From contig NZ_CBVJ010000118.1 in the NCBI RefSeq assembly GCF_000513275.1, forward strand, positions 41,602-105,601: a stretch of DNA of 64,000 nucleotides, written 5' to 3'. Under the pieces are notes generated by a model. It was not told the DNA's origin and did no database searches. It saw nothing but the letters and a program-made list of their open reading frames with translations. The position numbers were made by a program, and so were the translations under genes. Source of the DNA: Paenibacillus gorillae. GTDB lineage: Bacteria > Bacillota > Bacilli > Paenibacillales > Paenibacillaceae. Positions 1 through 9,345 of the stretch are shown piece after piece. How positions within the stretch are numbered: the stretch's first letter is position 1; every line of letters starts with the position of its first letter.

Positions 1-307
1 CTCCACCGTATGGGCGAGCACGCCTGGCTACTCCGACAGCTACACCGGAACAGCCTATGGCAATATTCAGGTAAGCGGCACGTTCAAAAACACGCACGCG
101 ACCTACAGCACAACGATGTACCTGACGCTTTACCGCGTCACCAGCTCGGGTGATCAATATGTCGGAAGCACTTCGTTCTCCGTTGGCGCAGGCCAGACCA
201 TTTACGGCAATTATCCGATTGCGACGAGTCAGCCTTACGGCACCTACAAGGTCACATTCAGCTCTCCGTTCATTACAGCTTCCGGTGTTTCATTCAGTAC
301 GTTCTAA
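1..307 (+). CDS. C-terminal fragment of a secreted-type protein
   Basis: The frame is open from base 2 to a TAA at 305-307, so only the last 101 codons of a gene starting before the window are visible. The peptide is rich in Ser, Thr, Gly and Tyr, lacks Cys and shows alternating beta-strand-like stretches (for example TYKVTFSSPF near the end). This is typical of an extracellular beta-sandwich or a secreted protein of Gram-positive bacteria. I do not recognise the family and assign no function. A strong hairpin follows 24 bases after the stop. Confidence 0.55.
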   Translation, partial: STVWASTPGYSDSYTGTAYGNIQVSGTFKNTHATYSTTMYLTLYRVTSSGDQYVGSTSFSVGAGQTIYGNYPIATSQPYGTYKVTFSSPFITASGVSFSTF

Positions 308-331
308 AGCTCTCTATATAAAAGATAAACC

Positions 332-374
332 AGCAAACAACCCCGGTCATATCATATGGCCGGGGTTGTTTGCT
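332..374. terminator. Bidirectional terminator between convergent genes
   Basis: The 18-base arms AGCAAACAACCCCGGTCA and TGGCCGGGGTTGTTTGCT pair with a single G-T mismatch around a short loop. The hairpin lies between the plus-strand fragment ending at 307 and the minus-strand lipoprotein gene ending at 380, so it probably terminates both. Confidence 0.75.
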
Positions 375-379
375 ATCTC

Positions 380-1738
380 CTACTTTTCTTCTCTGCCGCC
401 TGAAGCGGCAAGCGCTGCATCCAGCGCATGCTGGCCCTCCTGCTGCGCTTCCCGAAATGCTTGATCAAGCGTAAGCTCCGCGGCTTGAACCTTTTGAAGC
501 TTGTTGCTCATCACAGCATAGAAGTCATTATAAAATCGGGTCGGAATTTTGCCGTAGGAAATTCTGTTATTGACGTTGAAATCGAGCTTATAAAATGAAT
601 CAAGTGAATGTCCGTTTAGCTCTGTCATATACCCTTTACGAGAAAGCAGATTGAAGGAGCTTCGTGACTTGATTTTCGCCATTTCGTCGCTGCTCATGTA
701 GCTGATTAACTTCCAAGCGGCTTGAACATTGGCCGATTTCGCATTAATGGCATAGATAGAGCCCACATTCAGCGAGCCGGCATAAGCCGGATTTTTCGGA
801 TCGACCGGCTCCGTCACCAGCGACCACTGCATGCCCTTCTTCTTGAAGGCCTCGTCCACTTCGTAGATAAAGGAGAATGGTGCCAGCGTCATCGCGGACT
901 TCCCTTCAAGAAACGCCTGTTTTTTCCATACATCCTCTGTCATTTCCTTCAGTTCAATCTGCTTGATACTGTCTGACCGGAACGCAGCTAGCGCTTGAGT
1001 TGCTGCCTGTTTCCAGCCTTCGCTGTCAATCTGAACCTGCATCGTCTGCGCATTCACTTCACTTAACTGGTTAGCGCGGCCGATTTTGTACATTAAGCCG
1101 ACAGGCGACGATTCCCATGGCATTAAAGATAAGCCGTACACCTTCGACTCTGGGGACTGGGCTGCTCCGCCTCCAAACCTTTCAGCCAGCGCCAGCACCT
1201 CCATCCATCCCATCTGATCCGTTGGATAGGCAACACCATGCTGATCAAACAGATCCTGATTGTAAAATAACGCTGCCGCCATAAAGCTTGGCGGCAAGCC
1301 ATAAATACGGCCGCCCCCTTTCACCTTCAACAACTCGGTTATGCTGGGCAGAAAAGATTCCATCGGGTATTTATCCTTCTGAATCAATGGCTCCAGATCG
1401 AGAAGCACGCCTTCACCCGCTAGCCTTTCATAATCATCCTGAGTCAGTTCGAGTATGTCGGGCTTCTCCTTATCGATCCATTCTCTCAGCTTCCGTTCCC
1501 GGTCGTCTGTCTCATGGTATAGATTATTCGTCTCTGCAACCGTGACGCTCACATCCGGATATTTGGATGCAAACAAATCGCCATACTCTCTGTAAAAGGA
1601 GTCTTGGTAGATATACATGATTGTAACAGTTCCGCTAACAGCTTCTTGCTTGGATTTCCCGGTACAGCCAGCCGCCAAGAAAAGCAGCATAAGTCCGCAA
1701 AAAGCAATTAAAAACAGCTTGCTCGTTCCCCTGCGCAT
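380..1738 (-). CDS. Extracellular solute-binding lipoprotein (family 1, sugar ABC type)
   Basis: Predicted 452-aa substrate-binding lipoprotein of the maltose-binding-protein fold (SBP family 1), which would hand a sugar-like ligand to an ABC importer. A lipoprotein signal peptide ends in the lipobox LAAGC with Cys25 as the lipidated residue. The mature part has family-like stretches such as KPDILELTQDDYERLA and AAWKLISYMSS. I chose the ATG at 1738 because GGGAGAGG lies about 11 bases upstream; an in-frame ATG at 1783 would add 15 residues before the signal peptide. No permease or ATPase gene is adjacent, so the transporter partners and substrate cannot be inferred. It ends just before a shared terminator. 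Confidence 0.85.
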   Translation of the reverse strand: MRRGTSKLFLIAFCGLMLLFLAAGCTGKSKQEAVSGTVTIMYIYQDSFYREYGDLFASKYPDVSVTVAETNNLYHETDDRERKLREWIDKEKPDILELTQDDYERLAGEGVLLDLEPLIQKDKYPMESFLPSITELLKVKGGGRIYGLPPSFMAAALFYNQDLFDQHGVAYPTDQMGWMEVLALAERFGGGAAQSPESKVYGLSLMPWESSPVGLMYKIGRANQLSEVNAQTMQVQIDSEGWKQAATQALAAFRSDSIKQIELKEMTEDVWKKQAFLEGKSAMTLAPFSFIYEVDEAFKKKGMQWSLVTEPVDPKNPAYAGSLNVGSIYAINAKSANVQAAWKLISYMSSDEMAKIKSRSSFNLLSRKGYMTELNGHSLDSFYKLDFNVNNRISYGKIPTRFYNDFYAVMSNKLQKVQAAELTLDQAFREAQQEGQHALDAALAASGGREEK

Positions 1739-1900
1739 ACGAAATACATCCCCTCTCCCACAAAACATGGAGTTATCGTCCATAATAACCGATTTATGGA
1801 ATTAGGTTAAGGAGCGTTGCTACGTCAACCATGGGTTTTATTGCGCAATCGACTTATGGCGGCAAGATATAACAAGCAAGATAGCTTATCTCTGCCCATA

Positions 1901-1930
1901 AAAAAACGGCCGCCTCAGAAAGGCAGCCGT
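1901..1930 (-). terminator. Terminator of the mannitol PTS operon
   Basis: Read on the minus strand, ACGGCTGCCT and AGGCGGCCGT form a hairpin followed by a run of T. It lies 11 bases beyond the ptsH stop codon and closes the operon that begins at mtlA. Confidence 0.85.
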
Positions 1931-1940
1931 CCTCATTTGT

Positions 1941-2201
1941 TTATTCGTAAATTTGGACGAGCAGCGCACCAATTGCCTGCATTGCTTCTTCCTCACGCTC
2001 GCCGTCAATTTCAAGCGTTACTTCATCGTTCATCTTGATGCCCAGCGTCAGCATGCTGAGCGAGCTTTTTCCGTTCGCTTTCTTCCCGTTGCTAAGAACG
2101 GTAATTTTGCACGGAAATTCGCTTGCTGCCTGCACAATTGTTTTGATCGGACGAACATGAAGCCCCGTCGGATTGAGTATGGTATAAGATTTTGTGATCA
2201 T
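1941..2201 (-). CDS. ptsH: Phosphocarrier protein HPr
   Basis: 86-aa HPr, which passes phosphate from Enzyme I to the EIIA domains of PTS transporters. The active-site motif NPTGLHVRPI puts the phosphorylated residue at His15. KSSLSMLTLGI aligns with the regulatory segment of Bacillus HPr and places Ser46 correctly for HPr kinase, so the protein could also serve in CcpA-type catabolite control. Its ATG overlaps the ptsI stop (TAATG), implying coupled translation, and GAAAGGAGAG precedes it. It is the last gene of the mannitol operon. The ptsI-ptsH order is the reverse of the usual ptsH-ptsI, which suggests a second copy dedicated to this operon. NPTG replaces the more usual sequence before GLHARP. 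Confidence 0.93.
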   Translation of the reverse strand: MITKSYTILNPTGLHVRPIKTIVQAASEFPCKITVLSNGKKANGKSSLSMLTLGIKMNDEVTLEIDGEREEEAMQAIGALLVQIYE

Positions 2202-3937
2202 TATTTATTCTCTCCTTTCATTATTGCTTGAACGTAAGCCTGTACCTCTTGCTGGCTTCCAAGCGTCAGCGCGTGTCTAGCATGCTCCTGCCACTCGGCA
2301 TAATTCAGGCTTGCAAGTAACTCTCTAGTTTGCAGCAGGGAACCGGCGCTCATGCTGAATTCATGAAGGCCAAGTCCAAGCAGCAGAGGAACCGATGCCA
2401 GATCACCGGCCATTTCGCCGCATAATCCGACCCATTTCCCCTCTTGTCGTGCCGCATCGATAACAAAGCGAATTAGACGCAGAATGGAAGGATGGCTAGG
2501 CTGATACAAATACGAAACCGTCTCGTTCATCCGGTCTGCCGCCATCGTATATTGAATCAAATCATTTGTGCCAATGCTGAAAAAGTCGACATGAGGCGCG
2601 AACAGATCAGCGGAGACAGCCGCCGAAGGAATCTCGATCATCATTCCGATCTCGATGCTTTCACTGACCGCAACTCCAGCTGCAATCAGATGCTGCTTCT
2701 CTTCGTTCAAAATGCGTTTCGCATCGAATAACTCGTCGCGAACGGCAATCATCGGAAACATGATCTTTAGATTGCCGTATTGGCTGGCACGAAGCAAAGC
2801 CCGAAGCTGCGTACGGAACAGGTCGTCGCGCTCCAGACAGAGGCGCAGCGCCCGCTGACCGAGAAACGGATTGCTTTCCTTCGGCAGATCCATATAAGGA
2901 AGCTCCTTATCCCCGCCGATATCCAGCGTGCGGATAACGACCGGCTTGCCAGCCATTTTTTCCAGTACATACTTATAGCTCTGGAATTGCTCTTCTTCAG
3001 AAGGCAACTCCTGGCGTCCCATGTATAGAAACTCGGTACGGAACAGGCCAATTCCCTCAGCACCGTTATCCAAAGCTTTCTGCACATCATCCAGTTTGCC
3101 AATGTTGGCAGCAAGCTCGACCGTGTGCCCATCCTTGGTCACCGAAGGCTTATCGACCCATACAGCCAGCTCGGCTTTCCGTTGATCGTAACGGGCTTTA
3201 TTCAGACGGAACTGCTCCAGTGATTCTGAATCCGGATTGATCCATACCTTTCCTTCAACAGCGTCCATGACGATCAGATCGCCGGACTGAATCTCTTGGA
3301 TGGCTGCACCCGCTCCTACAATTGCAGGAACGTCCAATGACCGGGCCATGATAGCGGAGTGGGATGTTCGGCTTCCAATCTCCGTTACAAAGCCGCGCAC
3401 CGATTCCAGATTCAATTGGGCAGTGTCTGAAGGCGTCAAATCGCGAGCGATGATAATGCATTCCTCTTGAAGCTGCGTATGATCGCTGCCGCCTACGCCG
3501 CGCAGCAGGTCTAATACACGCCCCCGCACGTCACGGATATCGACTGCCCGCTCCCGCAGCATCTCGTCATCCAACTGGCTCAGCATTTCTATGAATGACT
3601 GCGATACTTCATAAAGGGCAAACTCTGCATTAACTGCGTCATTCTCGATATTTTCTACGACGACATCGACCAGCTCCGGGTCCTCAAGCAGCAGCAGATG
3701 GCCTTCGAAAATTTCGGCTTTCTCTGCGCCAAGCTTGCGTTCTGTCGCTTCGCGAATACCCTCGATCTGTTCTCTAGCGGCTTCTATCGCTTGACGGAAA
3801 CGTGCTACTTCCTGCTCTGGCTGCTGAATCGTTGTTTTCTGCGGAATATACTCTTCCAGCTCTATCGTAACGGCTCTTGCGATCGCGATACCCGGCGAAG
3901 CCGCAATGCCTTGAAGTTGTGGTTGTAATTGTGTCAT
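2201..3937 (-). CDS. ptsI: PTS Enzyme I (phosphoenolpyruvate-protein phosphotransferase)
   Basis: 578-aa Enzyme I, which transfers phosphate from phosphoenolpyruvate to HPr and starts every PTS relay. The N-terminal domain carries the phosphohistidine motif GSRTSHSAIMAR with His193. The C-terminal PEP-binding barrel has GLFRTEFLYM, a metal/PEP-binding stretch around FFSIGTNDLIQY, and the catalytic Cys motif VGLCGEMAGD near residue 505. Length is normal for the family. AGGAGG lies 8 bases before the ATG. It begins three bases after the mtlD stop and overlaps ptsH, so it is part of the mannitol operon. Whether the genome also has a general ptsHI pair cannot be seen here. Confidence 0.95.
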   Translation of the reverse strand: MTQLQPQLQGIAASPGIAIARAVTIELEEYIPQKTTIQQPEQEVARFRQAIEAAREQIEGIREATERKLGAEKAEIFEGHLLLLEDPELVDVVVENIENDAVNAEFALYEVSQSFIEMLSQLDDEMLRERAVDIRDVRGRVLDLLRGVGGSDHTQLQEECIIIARDLTPSDTAQLNLESVRGFVTEIGSRTSHSAIMARSLDVPAIVGAGAAIQEIQSGDLIVMDAVEGKVWINPDSESLEQFRLNKARYDQRKAELAVWVDKPSVTKDGHTVELAANIGKLDDVQKALDNGAEGIGLFRTEFLYMGRQELPSEEEQFQSYKYVLEKMAGKPVVIRTLDIGGDKELPYMDLPKESNPFLGQRALRLCLERDDLFRTQLRALLRASQYGNLKIMFPMIAVRDELFDAKRILNEEKQHLIAAGVAVSESIEIGMMIEIPSAAVSADLFAPHVDFFSIGTNDLIQYTMAADRMNETVSYLYQPSHPSILRLIRFVIDAARQEGKWVGLCGEMAGDLASVPLLLGLGLHEFSMSAGSLLQTRELLASLNYAEWQEHARHALTLGSQQEVQAYVQAIMKGENK

Positions 3938-3940
3938 CGC

Positions 3941-5098
3941 TTATGCCTCCTGCCTTTGTTGAAGCGTTTCGTATTGGCGGATGATGGCTGAATAAAGCGG
4001 ATGCCCCTCCCCAATTCCTGTATAGTGAGCAATTGTGTGTCCGATTCCATTCTCCGAAATAGCACGCTGAACTTCAACGGCCTCTGCATCTTCTGCAAAA
4101 TCGAAGGATAAAGCGGCTGCAATCGCCTTGATCAATCCCGGTGTCTCAATGCCAAGCTCGTGGGCGAGCAGAAGCGGACGAACGAGCCGGTCATTCGGCG
4201 ACAGCTTGCGGATCGGAGAACGGCCAACGCGCACCACTTCATCCGTCAAGTAAGGGTTGCGGAAGCGATCCATAATAACGTCGACATATTTGCCATGTTC
4301 TGCTGCATCGAATCCATGCTCGCGAACGAGCACTTGGCCTGTTTCCCCTAACACTTCACCAAGCATAGCTACAATACCTTCATCCTTCATCGCCTCTTGG
4401 ATCGTCTCATAACCTTGCAAATAACCAAGGTATGCGGCGCTGCAATGTCCGGTATTGACCGTAAACAGCTTACGCTCAATGTATGGGCCTAGCTTATCAA
4501 CATACTTCACATGCTGCAAAGACGGAAAGTCTGCCGGAAGCGCCGAACGGTCGATCACCCATTCGCAGAACGGCTCAACCGTTACCTGCAGCGAATCTTC
4601 ATGCTGCTGCAGCGGGACAATCCGGTCAACCGCCGCGTCAGGGAAGGTAGCAACAGATTCTGCACGCTCTCTTAACTCAGGAGACAGCTTACCCAGCACA
4701 TGACCTTTGAGTGCCGTGCTTCCGCCAATCGCATTCTCGCAGGCGATGAAAGGAATTGCTTTTGCTCCTGCTTCAAGACGGAGCTCGATTCCCTTCGCTA
4801 TGCTCCCCGCCAAATAAGGCAGCGCGCCTAAGCCAACGGCTGTAGTCACGATATCGGCTTCAGCAATTGCCTTCGCTACCTGCTCCTCATCGCGGCCGTT
4901 AATTGCAGAGACACCTTTTACAATGAAATCTTCTCCGGCCTCATTCGCCAGCGTTACCTTATATTCCCCCCGTTCGTTAATAAGCGCTACCCGCTCTTCA
5001 TTCACATCAACGAACTTAACGGCGTACCCCGACTCCGACAGCAGCAAGCCGATAAAGCCGAGGCCGATATTCCCTGCTCCAAAGTGGACGGCTATCAT
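3941..5098 (-). CDS. mtlD: Mannitol-1-phosphate 5-dehydrogenase
   Basis: 385-aa cytoplasmic enzyme that oxidises mannitol 1-phosphate to fructose 6-phosphate with NAD+. The N-terminus has the dinucleotide-binding loop FGAGNIGLGFIG. The central IDRIVPLQ segment and TVNTGHCSAAYLGYLQGY are characteristic of the MtlD branch of long-chain mannitol dehydrogenases. Its start overlaps the mtlF stop (ATGA), and only three bases separate it from ptsI, so it is translated within the mannitol operon. The length matches Bacillus MtlD. Confidence 0.96.
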   Translation of the reverse strand: MIAVHFGAGNIGLGFIGLLLSESGYAVKFVDVNEERVALINERGEYKVTLANEAGEDFIVKGVSAINGRDEEQVAKAIAEADIVTTAVGLGALPYLAGSIAKGIELRLEAGAKAIPFIACENAIGGSTALKGHVLGKLSPELRERAESVATFPDAAVDRIVPLQQHEDSLQVTVEPFCEWVIDRSALPADFPSLQHVKYVDKLGPYIERKLFTVNTGHCSAAYLGYLQGYETIQEAMKDEGIVAMLGEVLGETGQVLVREHGFDAAEHGKYVDVIMDRFRNPYLTDEVVRVGRSPIRKLSPNDRLVRPLLLAHELGIETPGLIKAIAAALSFDFAEDAEAVEVQRAISENGIGHTIAHYTGIGEGHPLYSAIIRQYETLQQRQEA

Positions 5099-5529
5099 AG
5101 GTCCATCCCCTCTTCAAAAATCGCGATCAGTTCATCTTCAGTTTGCGCCTGCAGAATGCGCGCCATATCCTCTTCTTCCGAGACCAGCACAGCAACGCTG
5201 GAGAGCACTTCCATATGCTCATCGCCAACTGCTGCAAGCCCAATGACCAGATTAGCCGTCTCGCCGCCGAAATCGACACCGCCCGGAATGACAAGGATCG
5301 ACATGCCCGTCGATTTGATGAAAGGCTTGGAATCATTCGTACCATGAGGCATAGCGAGACCCGCTCCCAAATAAGTAGAAGACAGATTCTCGCGCTCCAG
5401 CATTTTTTCTACATAGGTTGGTTCAACATGTCCGGCATCGACAAGCAATTGTCCAGCCATTCGGATGGCTTCCAATTTGTCGGCTACTGCTACGTTAAGT
5501 TTAACTTTCTCTCTATTTAAAATGTTCAT
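5095..5529 (-). CDS. mtlF: Mannitol-specific PTS EIIA component
   Basis: 144-aa soluble EIIA, which takes phosphate from HPr and passes it to the EIIB domain of MtlA. The phosphorylated histidine lies in GLAMPHGT (His62 with this start). I chose the ATG at 5529 because GGGAGAGA precedes it and because it overlaps the mtlR stop as ATGA; the longer frame from 5550 lies inside mtlR. Its own stop overlaps the mtlD start. The order mtlA-mtlR-mtlF-mtlD is the classical one in Bacillus and Geobacillus relatives. Confidence 0.95.
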   Translation of the reverse strand: MNILNREKVKLNVAVADKLEAIRMAGQLLVDAGHVEPTYVEKMLERENLSSTYLGAGLAMPHGTNDSKPFIKSTGMSILVIPGGVDFGGETANLVIGLAAVGDEHMEVLSSVAVLVSEEEDMARILQAQTEDELIAIFEEGMDL

Positions 5530-7607
5530 GTAAGGTCTCTCCCTCTCCATTTGGACTGAATATAGGCTTCTAGCTGCTGGGAAACGTACAGCTTAATTGC
5601 GTCTGCCTCTGCGTCTTCGAGCAAAGCTTCGAATTCCGGCTGCAGCAGCAATACGCTGATTTCACTTAAGATTTCGAGGACAGGCCGGCTCAGTTGAAGG
5701 GGTGCCAGCATGAGCAAAATCCGGCGCACTTCGTTATCCCCGCCCTCACCAAGCCACAACGGCTCTTCCAGACGATAAAGCTTTAAAATAGGTTTGCTGA
5801 TATGGTCGCTTCGAGTATGGAACAGCGCAAGCTGTGTTCCGGCTATTGCCTGACTGCTCGCCTGCTCACGCTCCAGCAGCAGCTTTGCTACTGCCGCAGT
5901 ACCCTTCGGCTCCAGTTCAGAGGCTAATGGAGCAAGCAATGAAGATACGACATCGCTGAGCGGTCCGGATGAAGCAAGGAGCTGATGAACGGCAAACGGC
6001 TCCAGCACTTGAATAATCGCTGACGTATAAGCGTTCATCTGTTTCATCCGTTCCCAGCCGCCTGCATCCTCGCGTTTTCCTTCCTCACTCCAAGCTGCCT
6101 CATCTATGGACAGGCTGCCCATAAAGGCCCGCAGCTTTTCCGTCTCCTCGCCCGTCAGCAAGGGACTAATCTTGACGTAGCGTCCCGCATCGATAGGCAA
6201 ATCAACAGTTGAGACTATGAGATCATATTGCGTTTGCGGAATTCTAGATGCCTCATACCAGGAATAATTGCCGATTAGTTCAATTCGGGGAAATTGCTTG
6301 GCAATTCGTGCCGCCAGCAGCTTGGAAGAACCAATTCCACTGGTGCAGACAATAATGGCTCTAACCCGCTTGAGCTGATTCAGCCGTTCCATCGATGCGC
6401 CAAAATGCATCGCAAGATAGCCGATTTCCTCATCAGGCACTAGCTTCGCAAATGGCAGTTCATCTATAGCTCCCCTAATCGCATTAAATAATACAGCAAA
6501 ATCTTTACGAATCTGCGCGAGCAGCGGATTGCGGATCGCCTCTCCCCGGCTCAGACGATCCATGGCCGGAGCCAAATGATTGACCAAGCCTTCAAGCAGC
6601 GATTGATCTTCATCGAAAGGCATATTCAGCTTTTTGCCAATCGTTTGTATCAGCCGATCAGCAGCATCTGCCGCCGCCGCTCCATTCTGATGAAGAAGGT
6701 TCTCCTCCTGTTTGACGGCTTCTGCCATCGCATGGACGAACAGGCTTTGCATCGCTTCGAGCTCCGCCGCCGGCCATTCCCATGGGAATGCATCAAGGAA
6801 TGGCTGCAAGTGTGGCGGAGGCAGATCCGTGGTATCCCCAGCCGCCTCGTTCCCTTGCTTTCCAGACTTTCGGTTGGACAGCCAGTGACCACATCGCATG
6901 CGGGCGACAGCAATAGACAGCTTAAGCAGCAGACGCATATAGGCGGTCTCCGTCAAACGGCGCGGCCACTTCTCTTCAAGCTCCCACAGCATCCGCTCGA
7001 TGGGGAGGAAATGATCTTTTCCCACCATATGCAGCAGCCGCCTGGACACCGTCCATGGATTCGAAGAGATAGGACCAGGATCGAATAGATCGGATTCATC
7101 CAAATACTCGCGAACGAGCCATTCAATCAAAGCACGCTTGGCGCCTTCCATCCCCTTAATTTCTACCCCATATCCTCTTTTACGAATAAGCTCAAGCTTA
7201 TACTTGCTCAATTGCGGATCGATTTCGTCCAAATCACGGCTAATGGTAGGAATAGCGGCACGCATCTCATAGGCGAGAGAGAACAGCTTAATTGGCTCAA
7301 AGGCTTCAAGCAGCCGGCATAAAATTAACGTTTTGCGTTCTTCCGGAGCGTACGTAACCGTCTCGAAATGAGCGAGTACCTTATGGAACTGGACGAGATT
7401 ATCTTCAGAGCCTTGGATTGCGATACCCTTCCCAGACTTCGTTGCCAGAAAAAGCCCGTAGTCCGACAGCAGCCCCTTCATCTCGCTAATATCACGATGG
7501 ACGGTTCGTGCGCTTATTTGTACTTCCTCCGCAATTTCATTGGCGGTAGCTTCCTTCCGCTGAAGCAGCACTTCCAAAATCCGCCGTTGCCGATTTGATA
7601 CAATCAA
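5526..7607 (-). CDS. mtlR: PRD-type transcriptional activator of the mannitol operon
   Basis: 693-aa MtlR-type activator. The order is an N-terminal DeoR/HTH_11 helix-turn-helix (1-60, with SARTVHRDISEMKG), a second Mga-like helix-turn-helix (about 85-150), two PTS regulation domains (about 185-430, the second with NHLAPAMDRL and MHFGASME), an EIIB(Gat)-like domain with the Cys motif VCTSGIGSSK, and a C-terminal EIIA(Mtl)-like domain with LALFHTRSDH. In known MtlR proteins HPr-dependent phosphorylation of PRD2 activates, while phosphorylation of the EIIB/EIIA-like domains inhibits, so activity follows mannitol flux; that is family knowledge. The start is TTG with AAGGAGG upstream. It lies between mtlA and mtlF and is translationally coupled to mtlF. 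Confidence 0.94.
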   Translation of the reverse strand: MIVSNRQRRILEVLLQRKEATANEIAEEVQISARTVHRDISEMKGLLSDYGLFLATKSGKGIAIQGSEDNLVQFHKVLAHFETVTYAPEERKTLILCRLLEAFEPIKLFSLAYEMRAAIPTISRDLDEIDPQLSKYKLELIRKRGYGVEIKGMEGAKRALIEWLVREYLDESDLFDPGPISSNPWTVSRRLLHMVGKDHFLPIERMLWELEEKWPRRLTETAYMRLLLKLSIAVARMRCGHWLSNRKSGKQGNEAAGDTTDLPPPHLQPFLDAFPWEWPAAELEAMQSLFVHAMAEAVKQEENLLHQNGAAAADAADRLIQTIGKKLNMPFDEDQSLLEGLVNHLAPAMDRLSRGEAIRNPLLAQIRKDFAVLFNAIRGAIDELPFAKLVPDEEIGYLAMHFGASMERLNQLKRVRAIIVCTSGIGSSKLLAARIAKQFPRIELIGNYSWYEASRIPQTQYDLIVSTVDLPIDAGRYVKISPLLTGEETEKLRAFMGSLSIDEAAWSEEGKREDAGGWERMKQMNAYTSAIIQVLEPFAVHQLLASSGPLSDVVSSLLAPLASELEPKGTAAVAKLLLEREQASSQAIAGTQLALFHTRSDHISKPILKLYRLEEPLWLGEGGDNEVRRILLMLAPLQLSRPVLEILSEISVLLLQPEFEALLEDAEADAIKLYVSQQLEAYIQSKWRGRDLT

Positions 7608-7680
7608 GACCGTTCTCCTCCTTCCTGGGAAATGGAGGAAACGCCGACGAAAATTACGTCAGCGCTCCACGATCATTCCG

Positions 7681-9126
7681 TTAATTTTTGCTCAAGCGTT
7701 CAGCCAAGCGATCATACTCAGCACTCTTGAGGAAATCATCAATGGAAATGTGTTCGGCTTCAGGTGCTTTTAGTTTTGCCCTTGCCGTTAATGTTTTATG
7801 GGTAATAACAATATCGGCATCCGTCGGAATTTCGCTGATCGCCGTATTAGTAACGGTAACGCCGACGTTTGCTTTTTGCAATTTCTTGCGAAGAATCGAA
7901 GCGCCCATTGCACTGGAACCCATACCGGCATCACAGGAGAATACGATTTTCTTCACATCTTCTACAGCTTTCTCAGTACCGACTTGCGGAGCTTCAACTG
8001 CGGAAGCTGCTGTTCCCTTGGCTTCTGCCTTCATTTGCTGCATTTTCGAAGTAGCTGCACCTAGTTCATCTTCAGCTGTCTGCTTGCTGCCCTTCAAGAA
8101 TGCAGCGGCAACGAGGAAGGATACGACGGTAGCGACAGCAACGCCTGCCAGCATTGGCAGCAAGCCGCCCTTAGGCGTCATCGCGATATAGGCAATAATA
8201 CTGCCCGGTGAAGGCGTTGCGACTAGACCCGCTCCAAGAAGCGAGAACGTGAATGTGCCTGCAACACCGCCGGCGATCGCTGCAAGCAGCAAGACCGGTT
8301 TCATCAGAATGTAAGGGAAATAAATTTCATGAATACCGCCCAGGAAGTGAATGATGACTGCGCCAGGCGCAGACTGCTTCACCATGCCGCGTCCAAACAG
8401 CCAGTACGCAAGCAGAATGCCGAGACCAGGACCCGGATTCGACTCCAGCATGAAAATAAGCGATTGACCGGTTTTGACCGCCTGATCCATCGCGATCGGT
8501 CCCAGCACGCCGTGATTGATCGCATTGTTCAGGAACAATACTTTGGCCGGCTCAATCAGTATGTTCGCCAGCGGAATCAGATTATGATTCACGAGGAACT
8601 CGACGCCGTTCGCCAGCACCTTGCTGACTGCTTCGATAACAGGTCCAATTCCTTTGAAAGCCAGCAATGCAAGCGCACCGCCGATAATACCCGCCGAGAA
8701 GTTGTTCACAAGCATTTCGAAGCCGGAACGGATTTTACCTTCAATCGACTTGTCAAACTTCTTAATTAACCAGCCGCCAAGCGGCCCCATTAGCATCGCG
8801 CCCAAGAACATCGGAATGTCCGAGCCTACTACAACGCCCATCGTCGCCACGGCGCCAACGACCCCGCCGCGCGTGCCATGCACCATGTTGCCGCCCGTAA
8901 AGCCGATAAGCAGCGGCAGCAAATACGTAATCATCGGTCCAACAAGCGATGCGAAGCTTTCATTCGGCAGCCAGCCTGTCGGGATGAACAACGCGGTTAT
9001 TAAACCCCAGGCAATAAATGCGCCGATATTCGGCATTACCATGCCGCTCAGAAACCGTCCAAATGTCTGAATGGCCACTCTTGCTCCGCCTTGGGAGCCC
9101 GTATTTTCACGATTCACTTGACTCAT
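7681..9126 (-). CDS. mtlA: Mannitol-specific PTS EIICB permease
   Basis: 481-aa membrane permease that imports mannitol and phosphorylates it. The N-terminal EIIC domain (about 1-340) has multiple hydrophobic helices, starting with GRFLSGMVMPNIGAFIAWG. A linker rich in Ala, Lys and Glu joins it to a C-terminal EIIB domain with the phosphocysteine motif FSCDAGMGSSAMG. The EIIA domain is separate (mtlF), as in Bacillus and unlike E. coli MtlA. The ATG follows GGGAGG at normal spacing. It is the first gene of the operon. A small hairpin without a T-run lies in the 73-base gap to mtlR and may adjust relative expression. Confidence 0.96.
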   Translation of the reverse strand: MSQVNRENTGSQGGARVAIQTFGRFLSGMVMPNIGAFIAWGLITALFIPTGWLPNESFASLVGPMITYLLPLLIGFTGGNMVHGTRGGVVGAVATMGVVVGSDIPMFLGAMLMGPLGGWLIKKFDKSIEGKIRSGFEMLVNNFSAGIIGGALALLAFKGIGPVIEAVSKVLANGVEFLVNHNLIPLANILIEPAKVLFLNNAINHGVLGPIAMDQAVKTGQSLIFMLESNPGPGLGILLAYWLFGRGMVKQSAPGAVIIHFLGGIHEIYFPYILMKPVLLLAAIAGGVAGTFTFSLLGAGLVATPSPGSIIAYIAMTPKGGLLPMLAGVAVATVVSFLVAAAFLKGSKQTAEDELGAATSKMQQMKAEAKGTAASAVEAPQVGTEKAVEDVKKIVFSCDAGMGSSAMGASILRKKLQKANVGVTVTNTAISEIPTDADIVITHKTLTARAKLKAPEAEHISIDDFLKSAEYDRLAERLSKN

Positions 9127-9202
9127 TAATGTGAACCTCCCTCTATATATAGACCGCGACCGGAATTACTCTTGACCGTGTCGCTCTTGCTTTATGATAA
9201 GT

Positions 9203-9216
9203 TGAAAGCGATTACA
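9203..9216. promoter_or_regulatory. Catabolite-responsive element (cre) upstream of mtlA
   Basis: TGAAAGCGATTACA fits the CcpA operator consensus TGWNANCGNTNWCA at every defined position. It lies 77 bases upstream of the mtlA start. CcpA with Ser46-phosphorylated HPr would repress mannitol uptake when glucose is present. The same 14-mer in the opposite orientation occurs at 38423-38436. Confidence 0.85.
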
Positions 9217-9252
9217 ATACAACGAAATGAAAACCATGTTGCGTCATCATGC

Positions 9253-9276
9253 TTGTTGACAAAATGTTTGTTGACA
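9253..9276. promoter_or_regulatory. Tandem TTGTTGACA repeats, candidate operator
   Basis: TTGTTGACA occurs at 9253-9261 and again at 9268-9276, a 15-base period, upstream of the mtlA cre. Position and repetition suggest an activator site, most simply for MtlR, but the motif does not match the published Bacillus MtlR operator as I recall it. This assignment is an inference. Confidence 0.3.
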
Positions 9277-9345
9277 TCCGGGGCGGCAGACAGCACATAC
9301 TTTTATAGGTTGGCGGTAAAGGCGGAGGGTACCATTAATTTCAAG

